From: Myxocyprinus asiaticus
Taxonomy: Eukaryota > Chordata > Actinopteri > Cypriniformes > Catostomidae
Length of the DNA: 64,000 nt
NCBI RefSeq assembly: GCF_019703515.2
Contig: NC_059379.1
Coordinates: 23,797,880 to 23,861,879 of the forward strand
Direction of reading: 5' to 3'
Program-made: the position numbers and the translations under genes
In this document: piece by piece, positions 1 through 12,163 of the stretch
Numbering within the stretch: position 1 is the stretch's first letter
Layout of the letters: each line of letters opens with the position of its first letter
Notes under the pieces: generated by a model
The model's database searches: none
What the model was told of the DNA's origin: nothing
The model's input: only the letters and a program-made list of their open reading frames with translations

Positions 1-1556
1 TTTGCATTCATAGTAACACTGTTTTGAACCCTATTATTCCACCCCACCCCAAAAGAAAGAAAGAAAGTCATACACATCAGACACCAGTATTCATATTGAT
101 AATTATAGATCTCAAATTGATGCCTATCAATCCATCTCTTTATATAACACTTAATACGCATGCGCATGGCGTCATCGTTTTCACAAATTTGCACTTTGAA
201 ACCCGTTTTCAAAAGTTTGCATTTTCAGGCCACAAAACGCCGTTGTCGTGTAAACGAACAGCCAAAACGCATAAAAAGTTTTCTGTTTTTAGTTGAAAAC
301 GTTGTCATGTAAACATGATAACCTCAACTTCCAAAAAAGGAGGTAACTTTTATGGTAAGTAGCCATAGCAACACTTTCTCTGAACATAACCTGCTTCGAC
401 CGCTGTTTTTTTTTTTTTCTTTTCTTTTTTTTTCTTTTTTTTTTTTTTTATATACAGCCGTCAGAATAAAACCACAAAATATATTTTTGTATCCTGCGGT
501 GATTATTTTCAACCCACTGACTACAAATAAATAAGATTAATATTATTTTTTGTTTGATTATAGTTATGCTTTGAATGTTTGTATTTTATAATTAAACCTT
601 GCATATGTCCACTACATCAATCATTAAAAGCCTCAATAAACCTACATGCCTCTGAGTTCTTAAATAGGAACACTGTGGTGATCAGTGGTACTGTAATTCG
701 CCGGCATTTTAAAGCCCCCAGTGAACAGTTTTACAGAAAATCAGGCCTTGGTCATGTGTTCAATGGAGACGTTAAAGGCGTCCATAGAAATGATTAGTTT
801 TTTTGTTTTTGTTTTTGTTTTTTTCCTTCTGTTTTATATGGATGTATCAGGCAGGCAGACATTTCAGATGAGCCGCTAAAACAGACAGACAGAGAGACAG
901 ACATACAGATAGATAACACTGACATTTAAACATCATAAATATGAATTGTTTCATGAAAGGAACAAGGGGATATATGAAATTCTACAGAAACTTTAACTAC
1001 AACACTACGTCACAATGTCTACATGCGCACGTGCACGCACCCGTATTTTATAGCATATGGTCTTTTAAACGCTCATGTGAGATAAACAACACGCCTAAGG
1101 CCGCCTAATGGCTAAAGGTATAAATAATGAGGATGCCCCCACCCCATGTTGAAACCAAATTTACACCCAAGAATTCCACAACATTATTTATTGCCCATTA
1201 AACAGAATCATCCTGCATTTCTTGTTTTCTGTTTGCTTCATTACTTTTTTGTTATGAGTCATTTTGACAGTCTGTTAGGTTAGATAACTGGTAATTTGTA
1301 ACATCTAATGTATTTGGATAAAACACCTAGGAATTTAATGGTGGTATAATTGCATAATATTGTCCATATTTAGGACTTACACCATTTTAAATAAGGTTCA
1401 TAATAAATGAGGTAGTCCTAGATAAGTTTGTGAACTATTGCAAAATTGTGGCGTTAACTACCACAGTGAAGTGATGAAGGACATAACAGGTTTTGTGCTT
1501 ACAGTATATAATTATCCTAGTGATGGATAATTTGCTTTCGATTTAATGTTACAACA
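1..1556. other. Intergenic, no gene recognised
   Basis: No exon-like coding segment was recognised. Positions about 150-320 look like a fragment of a dispersed fish repeat (alternating cgttttc / aaaacg motifs that can pair with each other). A T/CT-rich tract lies at about 403-450 and a short GACA/GATA-type tract at about 876-912. The remainder is AT-rich sequence without recognisable structure. Confidence 0.5.
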
Positions 1557-1970
1557 AACACCAATCAACCACAACATTAAAACCACCTGCCTAATATTGT
1601 GTAGGTCCCACTTGTGTGTTGGTGCCAGACGGGCTTGTTTGAGTATGCCTGTAACTGTTGATCTCCTGGGATATTCACACACAACAGTCTCTAGAACTTA
1701 CTCTGAATGGTGCCAAAAACAAAAAACATCCAGTGAGCGGCAGTTCTGTGGATGGAAATACCTTGTTGATGAGAGAGTTCAACAGAGAATGTCCAGACTG
1801 GTTCGAACTGATAAAGTCTATGGTAACTCAGATAACTGCTCTGTACAATTGTGGTGAGAAGAATAGCATCAGAGAATGCTATTCTGAGATGCAGGTTGGC
1901 ACTGTTTTGGTGGCACAAGGGGGACCTACACAATATTAGGCAGGTGGTTTTCATGTTGTGGCTGAACAGT
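1557..1970. mobile_element. Tc1-like deletion derivative, copy A
   Basis: The two ends are inverted copies of each other (ccacaacattaaaaccacct at the left, its complement near 1940-1965). The interior still translates, in shifting frames, to pieces of a Tc1-type transposase N-terminal helix-turn-helix region: a stretch resembling VTVDLLGYSHTTVSRTYSEW followed by QFCGWKYLVDERVQQR. No catalytic DDE segment remains, so this copy is non-autonomous. A second, longer copy of the same family lies at about 47610-48182. Assignment to Tc1/mariner rests on that protein resemblance and on the terminal repeats; the exact family name is not known to me. Confidence 0.7.
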
Positions 1971-2049
1971 GTATAATTGCAGGACTTATTGTTGATATCT
2001 AAAAAATTGCTAAAAATTCTCAGTAAATGTCAGAAAGCAATAACAAAAA

Positions 2050-2611
2050 TTAAAGAGCAATTATTATGGTTTTTAAACATGCCTAATTTTGTTTTAAAGG
2101 TCTCATACAATAGATTTACATGCATCCAAGGTAAAAAAAAAAAAAAAAACACTTTAATTTGCTCATCATTTAAATTGCAGCAATACCTTTTTTTTTCCCA
2201 GTGTCAAAAACGACTCGTTCAACGATCTGTTCTAAAGGATTCATTCTAAACTCCTCCTTTCAGAGAGCCTACTCTGCTCTGATTGGTCAGATGTCCCAGT
2301 CTGTTGTGATTGGTCTACTGCTTACTGTAATGTTTGAGGGCGGGTCAAAGCTGTTCGCGAGCAGCCAATGAAGACCAGAGGCGGGGTTTTTGTTACCAAA
2401 TTACGTAGGTTAGTGAAGGAAGTAAGTCTGGAATTACTAACGACTTGTTTCAGGTGTTCAGAATCGGTTCTTTCTTTTGGGAGTCAATAATTCCATATTT
2501 CATGCACTTTGATTTTTGAAACTTTGCAGACTTTTTTACATTCACAAACAGCTATATAACACATTACATGAAAGGTAATATTTGAAAAACCATAATAGGT
2601 GCTCTTTAAAA
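2050..2611. mobile_element. MITE with ~25-bp inverted termini and promoter-like core
   Basis: The left end (ttaaagagcaattattatgg, from 2050) and the right end (ccataataggtgctctttaa, to about 2610) are imperfect inverted repeats, and both flanks carry an A-rich aaaat motif that may be the target duplication. The core contains two ATTGG boxes (about 2281 and 2310), a CCAAT on the other strand near 2366 and a GGCGGGG GC-box near 2382, so it resembles a promoter cassette. No protein is encoded. It is interpreted as a non-autonomous DNA element common in cyprinid genomes. Confidence 0.6.
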
Positions 2612-2780
2612 ATTTCTGTTTTTTCAACATGAAGCTTTTCTGAACACTGTTCTGAACTTAATTGTTATTATATATCCACAGTATCCCAATATTTGTATTT
2701 AAAAAGTCCCTATTAGAAATGGACCATTAGAATTTAAACACAATCAGAAACATCATTTACCCATATGAACATATGCTCTA

Positions 2781-2813
<33 letters not shown>

Positions 2814-3460
2814 AGTCTCTGACCCAACTGTTTGTGTTCATGGACTAACAACTGACAACTGCTTATGAAGCTGGATTTGGTGTTAAATCTGAATGATCCA
2901 TTTCAAATACCATGCCCTCAGCTTCCTGCTTCCCACATATGAGTTATGTGACTTACAGGCAGAAGTGCCTCAAACTCTTCATAGAATCTCTGCACAAACC
3001 ACAGTCACATTTTTGTTAGCTGTTTACAATGCCTAGGGCTGTCACACAGACTGGTGTGATATTTCAGGACACCAAATTCAGTGAAATCAGTAGTTTGCAG
3101 ATTGGTCACAGGTTTACATTTACTATTATAAAATGGATAGTTCCAGTCCTTAATGCTGATTGGTCAATAGCCATACTTTAGTCATGATAAAGCACAGCTA
3201 TAACCTCTTCACCGAGCTTCTATTTGTATCATTCCACATCACCCATAGCTGACAGTTATAATTGTTGCACAGCAACTTTCTGTTTACTGTTCACTGTCAA
3301 GGCCTGTATCTTCTAGGGGAAGGATGGCATTTAATGATTTTACCTAACATATTTTACTTGGGAGACATACAGTATTTATTTATTTTTTACTTTTTATGTG
3401 TTTATTTTATTTATTTTGAACATAATAAATAACATTTTAATAAACATTTGTGTTTCTAAT
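2612..3460. other. Intergenic, no gene recognised
   Basis: AT-rich intergenic sequence with a pure T tract at about 2783-2811. No exon, RNA gene or complete element was recognised. Confidence 0.45.
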
Positions 3461-3709
3461 ATGTGGTAACTGTGTTTGTAAAAGGGAAAGGAAGAGGCGA
3501 GAACCGGCTTGACAATATAAATAATAATTTAATGATTAACTTAAAGCAAAAGACATACAACACAAACGCATACAGAGCAGCTGCCTGTAGCTCTCTCTCT
3601 GCCGAACTGCCGCCTCCAGCCGCCTTTATCCCTCTCGTCAGCTTGATTAGCATGATTAGGGACCGGGCGTGAGCATTCACGGCCCGGCCCCACCCTCCTC
3701 CTTGCCACA
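3461..3709 (-). mobile_element. Probable solo LTR
   Basis: Read on the minus strand, this 249-bp segment begins TGTGGCAAGG and ends GTTACCACA, the TG...CA boundaries expected of a long terminal repeat. A TATA-like GGGATAAAGG lies near 3630 and an ATTAAA-type polyadenylation motif near 3530, in the order of an LTR promoter followed by its R/poly(A) region. No adjacent internal retrotransposon sequence is visible, which suggests a solo LTR left by recombination. I did not find a clear target-site duplication, so another repeat type is possible. Confidence 0.45.
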
Positions 3710-3904
3710 GTGTTATAAAAACTATATGGCACTCAAGGCGGTGCCTTATTGTGAATATCTCACAATATATCCACCTTTTTCCTGAACACAGAAGTGTTCC
3801 ACGATTCGCCTGTTTTCAATTTCTGGTCTTCAGTGTGTTCACTCGCATCGGCATATATTCTTAGTGGGAAATGTGATGTATATAGTATTACTCCAACTAA
3901 CACT

Positions 3905-3982
3905 TAAAGGAATAGTTCACCCAAAACTGAAAATTCTCTCATTATTAACTTACCCTGATGCCATCCCAGATGTGTATGTCAT
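3905..3982 (+). mobile_element. Angel-like MITE, single terminal fragment
   Basis: Carries only the left terminal sequence of the palindromic family found many times in this window (ggaatagttcacccaaaa ... tcccagatgtgtatg). The matching inverted right half is missing, so it is a truncated copy. The name Angel is given by resemblance to the zebrafish MITE of that name. Confidence 0.65.
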
Positions 3983-4339
3983 GATAATGGATGTAACGGT
4001 CGCATCACGTGCACTTTGAATTAAAAACACCTTTTGATTAAAACAACAGCATCTCAAGCTCCTTTCGTTTATTTGATTTTAGCATTTATTTTAGGCAAAC
4101 TATGTCAGTGCTCTGCTGGTTCATAATGACTTGTGGGTAAATTTTCCTCTCCACTTCTTGTGAAGTGATGTATCGATGTGCACTTATTCCCTATGCAGTT
4201 TGAAGTGCCCTTCCAACTGAAAATAAACGTTCCCTTCAGATTAGAATCTCCCATAAGATGGCTGAAAACTGTGTGAAGTCCACTTTGGAGGACACTAACT
4301 GTCGATTTGAACGCACCTTTGGACTTCATAAGCTGTGTC

Positions 4340-4965
4340 TCGTTTTAAGGCTGCATCCTCCGGAGGTCACATTTGTTGGCCACATACGTCATCGAGGCTG
4401 ACTCATTTCATCCAAATGCAACCTTTGAATGCAACCTTCTTTCACGGGAATTCGGAGGATGCATGAGGTGAATCCTTCGTGGGCACTCACAACCCACAAT
4501 TCTTTGCTTCAACGGAAATGAACGTCATTTATCTAAAAAAGAAATTATGCCAATTTGCACGTAAATATGATGTTCAAACGCAAGTAATGTTAATTCCCAA
4601 GTTGAAGTACCTCAGTAGATGCGTGTAGAGTAAATAATATGTATAATTATAGTAATAAATAATTAAAATAAAGTGTTATAGACTAAAAGTACACATTTTC
4701 TTTTCTCTTTACATCATTATAACTCTCTTAAAATGTACCTCATACATTCCCTTCTAAAGGGACTTTGTTCCCTTCTCACTGAAAGCGCTCCCGCTTGTTA
4801 AAGAGTGGCGTGCTGTCATAGCAACCATGATAAATTCTGTGTCCGTTTGTCCTACGAAGGCCGTCTCATTTAAATGAGACTTGTTTAAAGGAGGACACTC
4901 GGTATACTGCAGCCTTCAAAGGACGCCTCCTAGCTAGCATGCAGCCTTCGAAGACGCGGACACAG
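4340..4965. repeat. Possible fold-back DNA element
   Basis: The left part (ctgcatcctccggagg... then ggctgactcattt) and the right part (aaatgagac..., ggaggacac..., gcagccttcgaag) are made of complementary words in reverse order, as in a fold-back MITE of about 0.6 kb. The match is imperfect and the ends are not sharply defined. No coding capacity. Confidence 0.35.
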
Positions 4966-5325
4966 CAATAGTTTTACACTTGTGCTCGTCATCTAACGAC
5001 TTCAGAAGACATGACAAAGTTTCCGGTAAGGGAAGTGAGCAACGATGCTCCCTGGTTTTTACGGTGCATTGTGGGATTTTTTAAATGAGCGAACGTTTCA
5101 GTGCACTGGAACAATTTTGCGATTGAGACAGCCCTAAAAATGGCTGACTCCCTGATCAGTGCCCTGACTACTGAACTAGGGAGCTGACTGAGACCCACCC
5201 ATGGTGTATAAGATTGAGAAAGGAGTTGTATTACATTTTCATTCATATCTGAATGAATAATGTGAAGATTGTTTCGTATTCCCCAATTTTCCCTAATATG
5301 TGCATTCCATGTTTGTATGTCTTTA

Positions 5326-5421
5326 CACACACACACACACACACACAAAACCTTCAGGCGGGTCTGTAGGGACTTTTATGTATTGTCCTGTACGGTCTGT
5401 TTGTAGGTTACAGTCAGCAGC

Positions 5422-5452
<31 letters not shown>
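5326..5452. repeat. Microsatellites (CA)n and (TTTA)n
   Basis: A CA dinucleotide run occupies about 5326-5347 and a TTTA tetranucleotide run about 5424-5452. Both lie upstream of the atpaf2 coding start. Just downstream (about 5490-5575) is a segment ending in an AAG/GAA run that resembles a repeat I associate with fish promoter-proximal regions. Confidence 0.75.
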
Positions 5453-5840
5453 TGTAGTTTTCCCTGTACGTCAATGCTCCACATTCCATCCCAGTAGGTG
5501 GCGGAATATGCACCAAAAACTGGTTTGCCAACCGCCATAAAAAGTCAAAGAAGAAGAAGAAGAAATCAGCAGCTTCACGCTTTGGTTTCACGTTGCTGAA
5601 TGAAGAAATGAAATAGCGTGCGTGCCTGAACATTTCCTGTCAGAATAATTGTTATTTCGCTTAAATAATAAAGTTAACTTAGATAATATTTAATACCGGG
5701 TGTTTTGTTGTATTATCATTGAAGCAAGAACGATGATTTAGCAAGCTAGCTAAAACGACTTCTAACCTTAAATTAATGGTTCTACAATTAAACTGCTGAA
5801 GTTTAATACTAATACTTACTGGTTTGGACATAAGTAAGGG

Positions 5841-8800
5841 ATGTTGCGGAATTTTTCTAGGTATCACAGACAATTTAGCCATGTCGGTGTGCCATTTTTA
5901 TTTCCTCAAGGGCAGCATGTCCCCAACTCAACAACGCACCTCCAGAAGGCAAAATATGCCAGTGCCATCACAGGTTAGATGAATTGTATTACAAATGTAT
6001 TGTAGGACAACCCTGATTAGATGTCAATCAAGATGATACTGTATGTTTGACCACTTTAAATTCCTTCTGTACAGAGAGAAAGAAGTTCTATGAGAATGTT
6101 TCTATATCTCAAGGTGAAGGTAAGCATCATTCAAGAAAACATGCAGGTGCCCATAGCAACTCATGTCTCCATCCTCTAACAGAAACCCAGTGTTTTATCA
6201 AGAGACTTGCAACAAAGTTATACATGTTTGATTGTGTGTGTCATCTGTAGGAGGCTTATTTGAAATAAACCTTGACAAGCGAAAGCTGAAGACTCCAGGA
6301 GGAAAGCTGTTCACTGTGCCCAATGAGGCTCTTGCCATTGCTGTTGCAACAGAATGGGACATTCAAAAGGACACACTGAAGTTTTACGCCATGCATTTAG
6401 TAAGACATTTATTGTATCGAAGAAAGTTCCCCAATTTTACATGTGCTGAAATGACAAGATTTTAAGACCTATTTTTGTCCATACAGACCACTCTTTGCAA
6501 CACAGCTCTTGATAACCCAACGCAGAGGACGAAAGACCAAATGATCTCAGCAGCTCTAAAGTTTTTGGAGACAGACACTATCTGGTATGATGACGTGCAC
6601 TGGTTTATCACCTGTACTATTACAAGGTTTAGAGAGATGGTATATAATCAAATCAAGTCCATACTTGGTGCTCTACCATTATTGTTTTACATACTGCTAT
6701 TGCAGATTAAAGGTAATGCATTTGATAATTGATCCTTCGATTATTACAGTCACTTGAAACGAGAAAAACTTCATTTAATAGCGAATACACATCTAATAAC
6801 ATTAGCTTAAGTGACCAGAGCTGTTTATAACATCTCATAACACACTCATTTTGATGCTGTGAACTGTTTATTTACTGTCGCTTTTACTATGACTTGAATC
6901 AATACCTAAATGAATTAAAGTTCAGTTATAAGCTTTAATTTACCTTGGAGCAAATGTAGGTGTCATTGCAGATGTTATATGTTCATTTGGGAATGAGGGC
7001 TGACAGTTTAATCCATAACATTCTTCTCTCCAGATTTATTTAAGATTATTTTAAAAGAAGAAAGAAAAACATTGCATGTATCCTCTCTGGGTAACTTGTG
7101 TCACTATTACAAATGACATGGCAACAACGTGTTTTAATTTTTTTTGATTATTTTGATCAAATTCTGCTTAAAAGTACTCAAACACACATTACTTCCATAG
7201 ACTGTCATTGGAAAATAGCAAACGTGTGTCAGAGTAATGGCGGCAGGGCAACAGTTGCTAAGACAGGATTGGTCAGAAGCACTTTTAAGGCGGGGCTTAG
7301 CAAAGGGTCAGTTGTTTTGATTCAGGTAATGTCATGACATTTCAGATCTACCATCCTTGTAGTTACAGAGTAGAAGAACCTCAAGGTCTTGTGGAGCTTC
7401 AGAAAAATGAATGGGACCCAGTAATGGACTGGATAGAACAAAGGTGACATACATATTTATTTCACTTTGACTAGCATGATAAAATGCCTACTTATGTAAT
7501 AATCACAATAGCCACAATATAAAAGCCATATCTGAATGACTTGTGTTTAGGTACAATGTAGTCATTGGCTCATCATCCAGTATAATGGGACCTCAAATCC
7601 CAGAGGAGACTAAGGAGACTTTTTGTCAACACCTCAAGTCCTACAATTTCTGGTCTCTGACAGGTAGTCACAGTTGAGCTGTTTTTGTGTCTTATGAGAA
7701 TGAGCATGATTCAGCAGTATAGTGTTTGTTGTTTCTGCAGGGCTTGAGTATGTGATCACTCAACTGAAATCGTTGGTCCTGTCTTTTGGGCTGATTGACA
7801 GACACTTAACTGTGGAACAAGCAGTTCTGTTGTCCAGACTGGAGGAAGAATACCAGGTATTGCTGCTTCTATTTTTACAAGTGTTTAATTACAGCATATA
7901 TCTTGCACACTTTTAAAGTTGTGTTTGTGCTGGAAGTTTAGTAGAACATTTAAAGGAATAGTTCACCAAAAATGAAAATTCTCTCATCATTTCCTCACCT
8001 CCATGCCATCCCATATGTGTATGACTTTCTTCTGCATAACACAAAGATTTTTAGAAGAATCTTTAGGTCCATACAGTGCAAGTGAATGGCGTCCAGAAGT
8101 TTGAATCTCCAAAAATCACTAAGTCAGCATAAAGTAATCCACAAGACTGCAGTGGTAAAATTCATATCTTCAAAAATGGTTTGATAGGTGTGGGTGAAAA
8201 ACAGATGAATATTCTGGTCCTTTGCTCTATAAATCTCCACTTTCACATTCACATTTTTTTGTGTGCATATTGCCTCCTATTGGTCGGGGCTGGTCAAAGG
8301 TGGAGATTTATAGTAAAAAATGACTTAAATATTGATCAGTTTCTCACCCACACCTATCATATCTCTTCTGAAGACATGGATTTAACTACTGGAGCCTTGT
8401 GGATTACTTTAATGCTGCCTTTATGTGATGTGATTTTTTTTTTTTTTTTTGGAGATCTGTTTTTTCTGAGATCTTTGTTTTGGTCACCATCCACTTGCAT
8501 TGTATGGACCTACAGAGCTGAAATATTCTTCTAAAAATCTTAATTTGTGTTCTGCAGAATAGAGTCATACACATCTTGGATGGCATGAGGGTAAATTATG
8601 AGATAATTTTAATTTTTGGGTGAACTACTTTAAAAGAGAAGACAAATGTAGAAATGTCAGATATTACAAAATGTAGCTTTACAGTATTGCAATTATGTTG
8701 AGTCAATGGCAGGTGTTCTCAACCTTTTTTGGTATGCAGCTCATCTTTCAGGTTCCAAATTTTTGCATTGTAGCACCCCCACCCCACCCATGTCACAGAA

Positions 8801-9100
8801 TAAAAAAATAAGATGTAGTTTATTGAAATCTCCCCTGACTCCATCTGCATTTCTTGAAATACTATGTGGAGTTGGAACACCAAGATTGAGAATGAAGAGA
8901 AGGTTGGTCTGTGGTAAAATTTTGCTTGTGTTATACTTACAGCCTGCTCTGTTCTGTCCTAGATCCAGCACTGGGGAAATGTGGAATGGGCCCACGATTA
9001 TGACATGTATGAGTTGCGGGCACGAACAGCTGCTGGTGCACTGTTTGTGCATCTTTCCTCTGAAAGCACAGCTGTCAAGAGAAAAATCTTACAGGATTGA
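5841..9100 (+). CDS. atpaf2: ATP synthase mitochondrial F1 complex assembly factor 2 (ATP12 family)
   Basis: Eight coding exons with GT-AG introns: 5841-5973, 6075-6119, 6251-6399, 6487-6584, 7363-7443, 7551-7663, 7741-7856, 8963-9100. They join in frame to 290 codons plus a TGA stop; human ATPAF2 is 289 aa. The first ~40 residues (MLRNFSRYHRQFSHVG...) are rich in Arg/His and lack acidic residues, as expected for a mitochondrial presequence. The rest is the ATP12 chaperone domain, with recognisable blocks such as FEINLDKRKLKTPGGKLFTV, TTLCNTALDNPTQR, ASSIMGP-like SSSSIMGP and VEQAVLLSRLEEEYQ. Family knowledge: it binds the free F1 alpha subunit in the matrix and promotes F1 assembly. Exon 5 uses the acceptor at 7361-7362, which restores Cys-Tyr-Arg after the TG of exon 4. 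Intron 7 contains a complete Angel-like MITE. The codon structure shows no breaks, so the gene appears functional. Confidence 0.95.
7951..8634. mobile_element. Angel-like palindromic MITE in atpaf2 intron 7
   Basis: Starts taaaggaatagttcacc and ends with its complement ggtgaactactttaa. The two halves (through the tcttctgcataacacaaag and cttaatttgtgttctgcag arms) are long imperfect inverted repeats around a centre near 8270-8300. It has no coding capacity. The orientation is symmetrical, so no strand is given. Short reading frames inside it are shadows of the palindrome. Confidence 0.8.
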
Positions 9101-9312
9101 TAATGCCTGGGAACAAGGGCAAACGAGCACTATATGGGACTGAAAAACTCAGTAATGAGACTTACGTTTATCCTTGATGAACCTTTGATTTCTATGATAT
9201 AAAGGCTTTTTACAGTAAGCTTCAATGACATCAGTTACTTATATTAACATAGAAGAAAACACGGTTGCTGTCTAGCTATGTTTTGAGCAGCAATGTGGAT
9301 ATCTAAGATCAC

Positions 9313-9318
9313 AATAAA
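9313..9318 (+). terminator. atpaf2 polyadenylation signal (candidate)
   Basis: AATAAA in the context cacAATAAATATT, 213 bp after the atpaf2 stop codon. It is followed by T/GT-rich sequence (ttttctgtttcagcagttg), a plausible cleavage and downstream element arrangement. It would give a short 3'UTR. Confidence 0.6.
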
Positions 9319-9524
9319 TATTTTCTGTTTCAGCAGTTGCCATATGGACTGTAAGTGGCAAATCCCAGTATTTTCTTTTTAAACTGTGATAATGTTTAGC
9401 TATTGTTGTGTTGGAAATTTCCAAATCTTTTTTGATAAATGACCATCATGTGCAAATGTGTGGTTGAGTCATATCATTTATTTTCACTACACAACCCAAA
9501 CTGGCCTGTTTCACAAGAAGTTTC

Positions 9525-10241
9525 CTTAAAGGAAATAGTTCACCCAAAAATAAAAATCATTTACTCACCCTCATGCCATCCCAGACTTTCTTTCTTCAGC
9601 TGAACACAAACAAAGATTTTTAGAAGAACATTTCAGCTCTGTAGGTCCTTACAAGGCAAGTGAATGGTGATCAGAATTTTGAAGCTCCAAAATGCACATA
9701 AGACAGCATATAAGTAATCCATATGACTCCAGTTGTTAAATCTATGTCTTAAGAAGTGATATGACAGGGGTTGGTGAGAAACAGATTAATATTTAAGTCC
9801 TTTTTCTACTATACATTCTCCTCCATGCCCAGTAGGTGGCGATGTGCAAGAAGAATGCAAATCTCCAAAAATAAAAGAAGAATGTGAACTTGGAGATTGA
9901 TAGTAAATAAAATGACTTAAATATTGATCAGTTTCTCACCCACACCTATCAAAATGCTTCTGAAGACATGGATTTAACCACTGGAGTCATATGGATTACT
10001 TATATCCTGTCTTTATGTGCTTTTTGGAGCATAAAAATTCTGGAGTATGGTTTACTTTTATGATGCCTTAAATGTGCTTTTTAGAGCTTCAAACTTTTGG
10101 ACACTTGTCTTGCACTGTATGGACCTACAGAGCTGAGATATTCTAAAAATATTTGTTTGTGTTCTGCAGAAGAAAGTCATATACATCTGAGATGACATGA
10201 GGGTGAGTAAATGATGAGAGTTTTGGGTGAACTATATTTTA
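9525..10241. mobile_element. Angel-like palindromic MITE downstream of atpaf2
   Basis: Terminal motifs ggaaatagttcacccaaaaa and gttttgggtgaactatattt are inverted copies. The arms pair over several hundred bases (for example gtccttacaaggcaagtgaa with cttgcactgtatggacctac). The loop region near 9830-9900 contains cagtaggtggcgatgtgc and AAGAAG runs. A complete, uninterrupted copy. Confidence 0.8.
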
Positions 10242-10498
10242 GGTAATATATATTGCAACCTTTGTATACTTAAGAGGTGTGCACAGTCTGTTAGGACACT
10301 CTACTGCATGAGAAATAATAAGCTTTAAAAATCATACATAGAAAGCTAAGTCATGTCACCCTGTCAGTAACATTATACAAGGCAGAAACAGGCATCAATT
10401 AAATTTTTGCCTTAGTTCAGAATAGCATATTACCATGCCATGCTACCAAGGATGAATTAAGATCTGAGAGGCCCATGGGCCGGTACACCGTTGAGCCC

Positions 10499-10604
10499 CC
10501 CCCCCCCCTCAAAAAAATATCAATGACAATATGGTAAAAAAAAAAAAAAATACTAAAAAATAAAAGTAGGTGATAAAACAAATATGTATGTATATACATA
10601 AAGG

Positions 10605-10659
<55 letters not shown>
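10499..10659. repeat. Simple repeats: C tract, A tract and (TA)n
   Basis: A poly-C run at about 10498-10508, a poly-A run at about 10536-10549 and a long TA dinucleotide run at about 10605-10659. Reading frames translated through the TA run (Tyr-Ile repeats) are artefacts. Confidence 0.9.
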
Positions 10660-10660
<1 letters not shown>

Positions 10661-10879
10661 ATGCTTCAACACAAATGGATTTAAGGGCACAAGCTGCAAT
10701 TCCAGCTGTCTACCCTGGCCAGTTTCAGGTCCTCAGCGTCCATGTCCAGGCACTGTTAATGGAACCACCTCTCACATGTCACACTGGATCTATAAAATGA
10801 CAAGGTGGAAATATCAGGGTACTCTCACAAATTTATACCTGTCAGTATTTTTGAACAAATGTTGTTCACTATGTAACTA

Positions 10880-12161
10880 CAATTGAAGTCAGAAATGTAC
10901 ATACACCTTAGCCAAATATATTTAAACTCAGTTTTTCACAGTTCCTAACATTTAATCATAGAAAACATTCCCTGTCTTAGGTCAGTTAGGATCACTACTT
11001 TATTTTAAGAATGTGAAATGTCAGAATAATGGTAGAGAGAATAATTTATTTCAGCGTTTATTTCTTTCATCACATTCCCAGTGTGTCAGAAGTTTACATG
11101 CACTTTGTTAGTATTTGGTAGCATTGCCTTTAAATAGTTTAACTTGGGTCAAACATTTTGGGTAGCCTTCCATGAGCTTCACACAATATGTTGCTGGAAT
11201 TTTGGCCCATTCCTCCAGACAGAACTGGTGTAACTGAGTCAGGTTTGTAAGCCTCCATGCTTTTTCAGTTCTGCCCACAAATTTTCTATTGGACTGAGGT
11301 CAGGGCTTTGTGATGGTCATTCCAGTACCTTGACTTTGTTGTCCTTAAGCCATTTTGCCATAACTATGCTTGGGGTCATTGTCCATTTGGAATACCGACC
11401 GAGCTTTAACTTCCTGGCTGATATCTTGAGATGTTGTGTCAATATATCCACATAATTTTCCTTCCTCGTGATGCCATCTATTTTGTGAAGTGCGCCAGTC
11501 CTTGTTTCCTCCAGCATCTTCACAAGATCCTTTGCTGTTGTTCTGGGATTGATTTGCACTTTTCGCACCAAACTACTTTCATCTCTAGGAGACTGAATGT
11601 GTTTCCTTCCTGAGTAGTATGATGTCTGCGTGGTCCCATGGTGTTTATACTTGCATACTATTTTTTGTACAGATGAACGTAGTACCTTCAGGTGTTTGGA
11701 AATTGCTCCCAAGGATGAACCAGACTTGTGGAGGTCCACAATTTTTTTCTGAGGTCTTGGCTGATTTTTTTACATTTTCCCATGATGTCAAACAAAGAGG
11801 CACTGAGTTTGAAGGTAGGCCTTAAAATATATACACAGGTACACCTCCAATTCAGTACACCTCCTATCAGAAGCTAACTGTCTAAAGGCTTAACATCATT
11901 TTCTGGAATTTTCCAAGCTGCTTAAAGGCACAGTTAACTTAGTGTATGTAAACTTCTGACCCACTGGAATTGTGATATTGTCAATTCAAAGTGAAACAAT
12001 CTGTCTGTAAACAATTGTTGAAAAAAATTACTTGTGTCATGCACAAAGTAGATAAATGACTTGACAAATCTATAGTTTGCTAATATGAAATCTGTGAAGT
12101 GGTTAAAAAACGAGTTTTAATGACTTCAACCTAAATGTATGTAAACTTCTGACTTCAACTG
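10880..12161 (-). mobile_element. Tc1-like element of Sleeping Beauty-like type, inactivated
   Basis: The ends are inverted repeats (left caattgaagtcagaaatgta, right complementary gtaaacttctgacttcaact), flanked by TA on both sides (10878-10879 and 12162-12163). Further copies of the gtaaacttctgac motif occur inside each end (near 11087 and 11948), giving the paired direct-repeat layout of inverted-repeat/direct-repeat Tc1 elements such as Sleeping Beauty. The strong resemblance of the terminal motif to that family is from general knowledge. The transposase on the minus strand is broken (see the pseudogene entry). Confidence 0.85.
11230..11795 (-). pseudogene. Tc1-like transposase pseudogene with internal deletion
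   Basis: On the minus strand the gene starts near 11793 with MGKCKKISQDLRKK, then a one-base loss in an A run shifts the frame into KSGSSLGAISKHLKVL (frame readable from 11739). After VKMLEETRTG the sequence jumps directly to ALHKIDGITRKENYVDILTQ. The second half of the DNA-binding domain and the first catalytic Asp (the DET motif of related enzymes) are therefore deleted. The C-terminal part shows AKWLKDNKVKVLE, then a TGA where related proteins have Trp, then PSQSPDLSPIENLW with the last catalytic Glu. At least three independent lesions, so clearly non-functional. Confidence 0.85.
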
Positions 12162-12163
12162 TA

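Noticed and set aside
8706..9143. A 145-codon open frame overlapping the end of atpaf2
   Set aside because: It reads the last atpaf2 exon in the wrong frame. The correct frame with acceptor at 8961-8962 gives the conserved ATP12 C-terminus.
10417..10800. Tyr-Ile repeat open frames near 10.6 kb
   Set aside because: They are translations of the (TA)n microsatellite.
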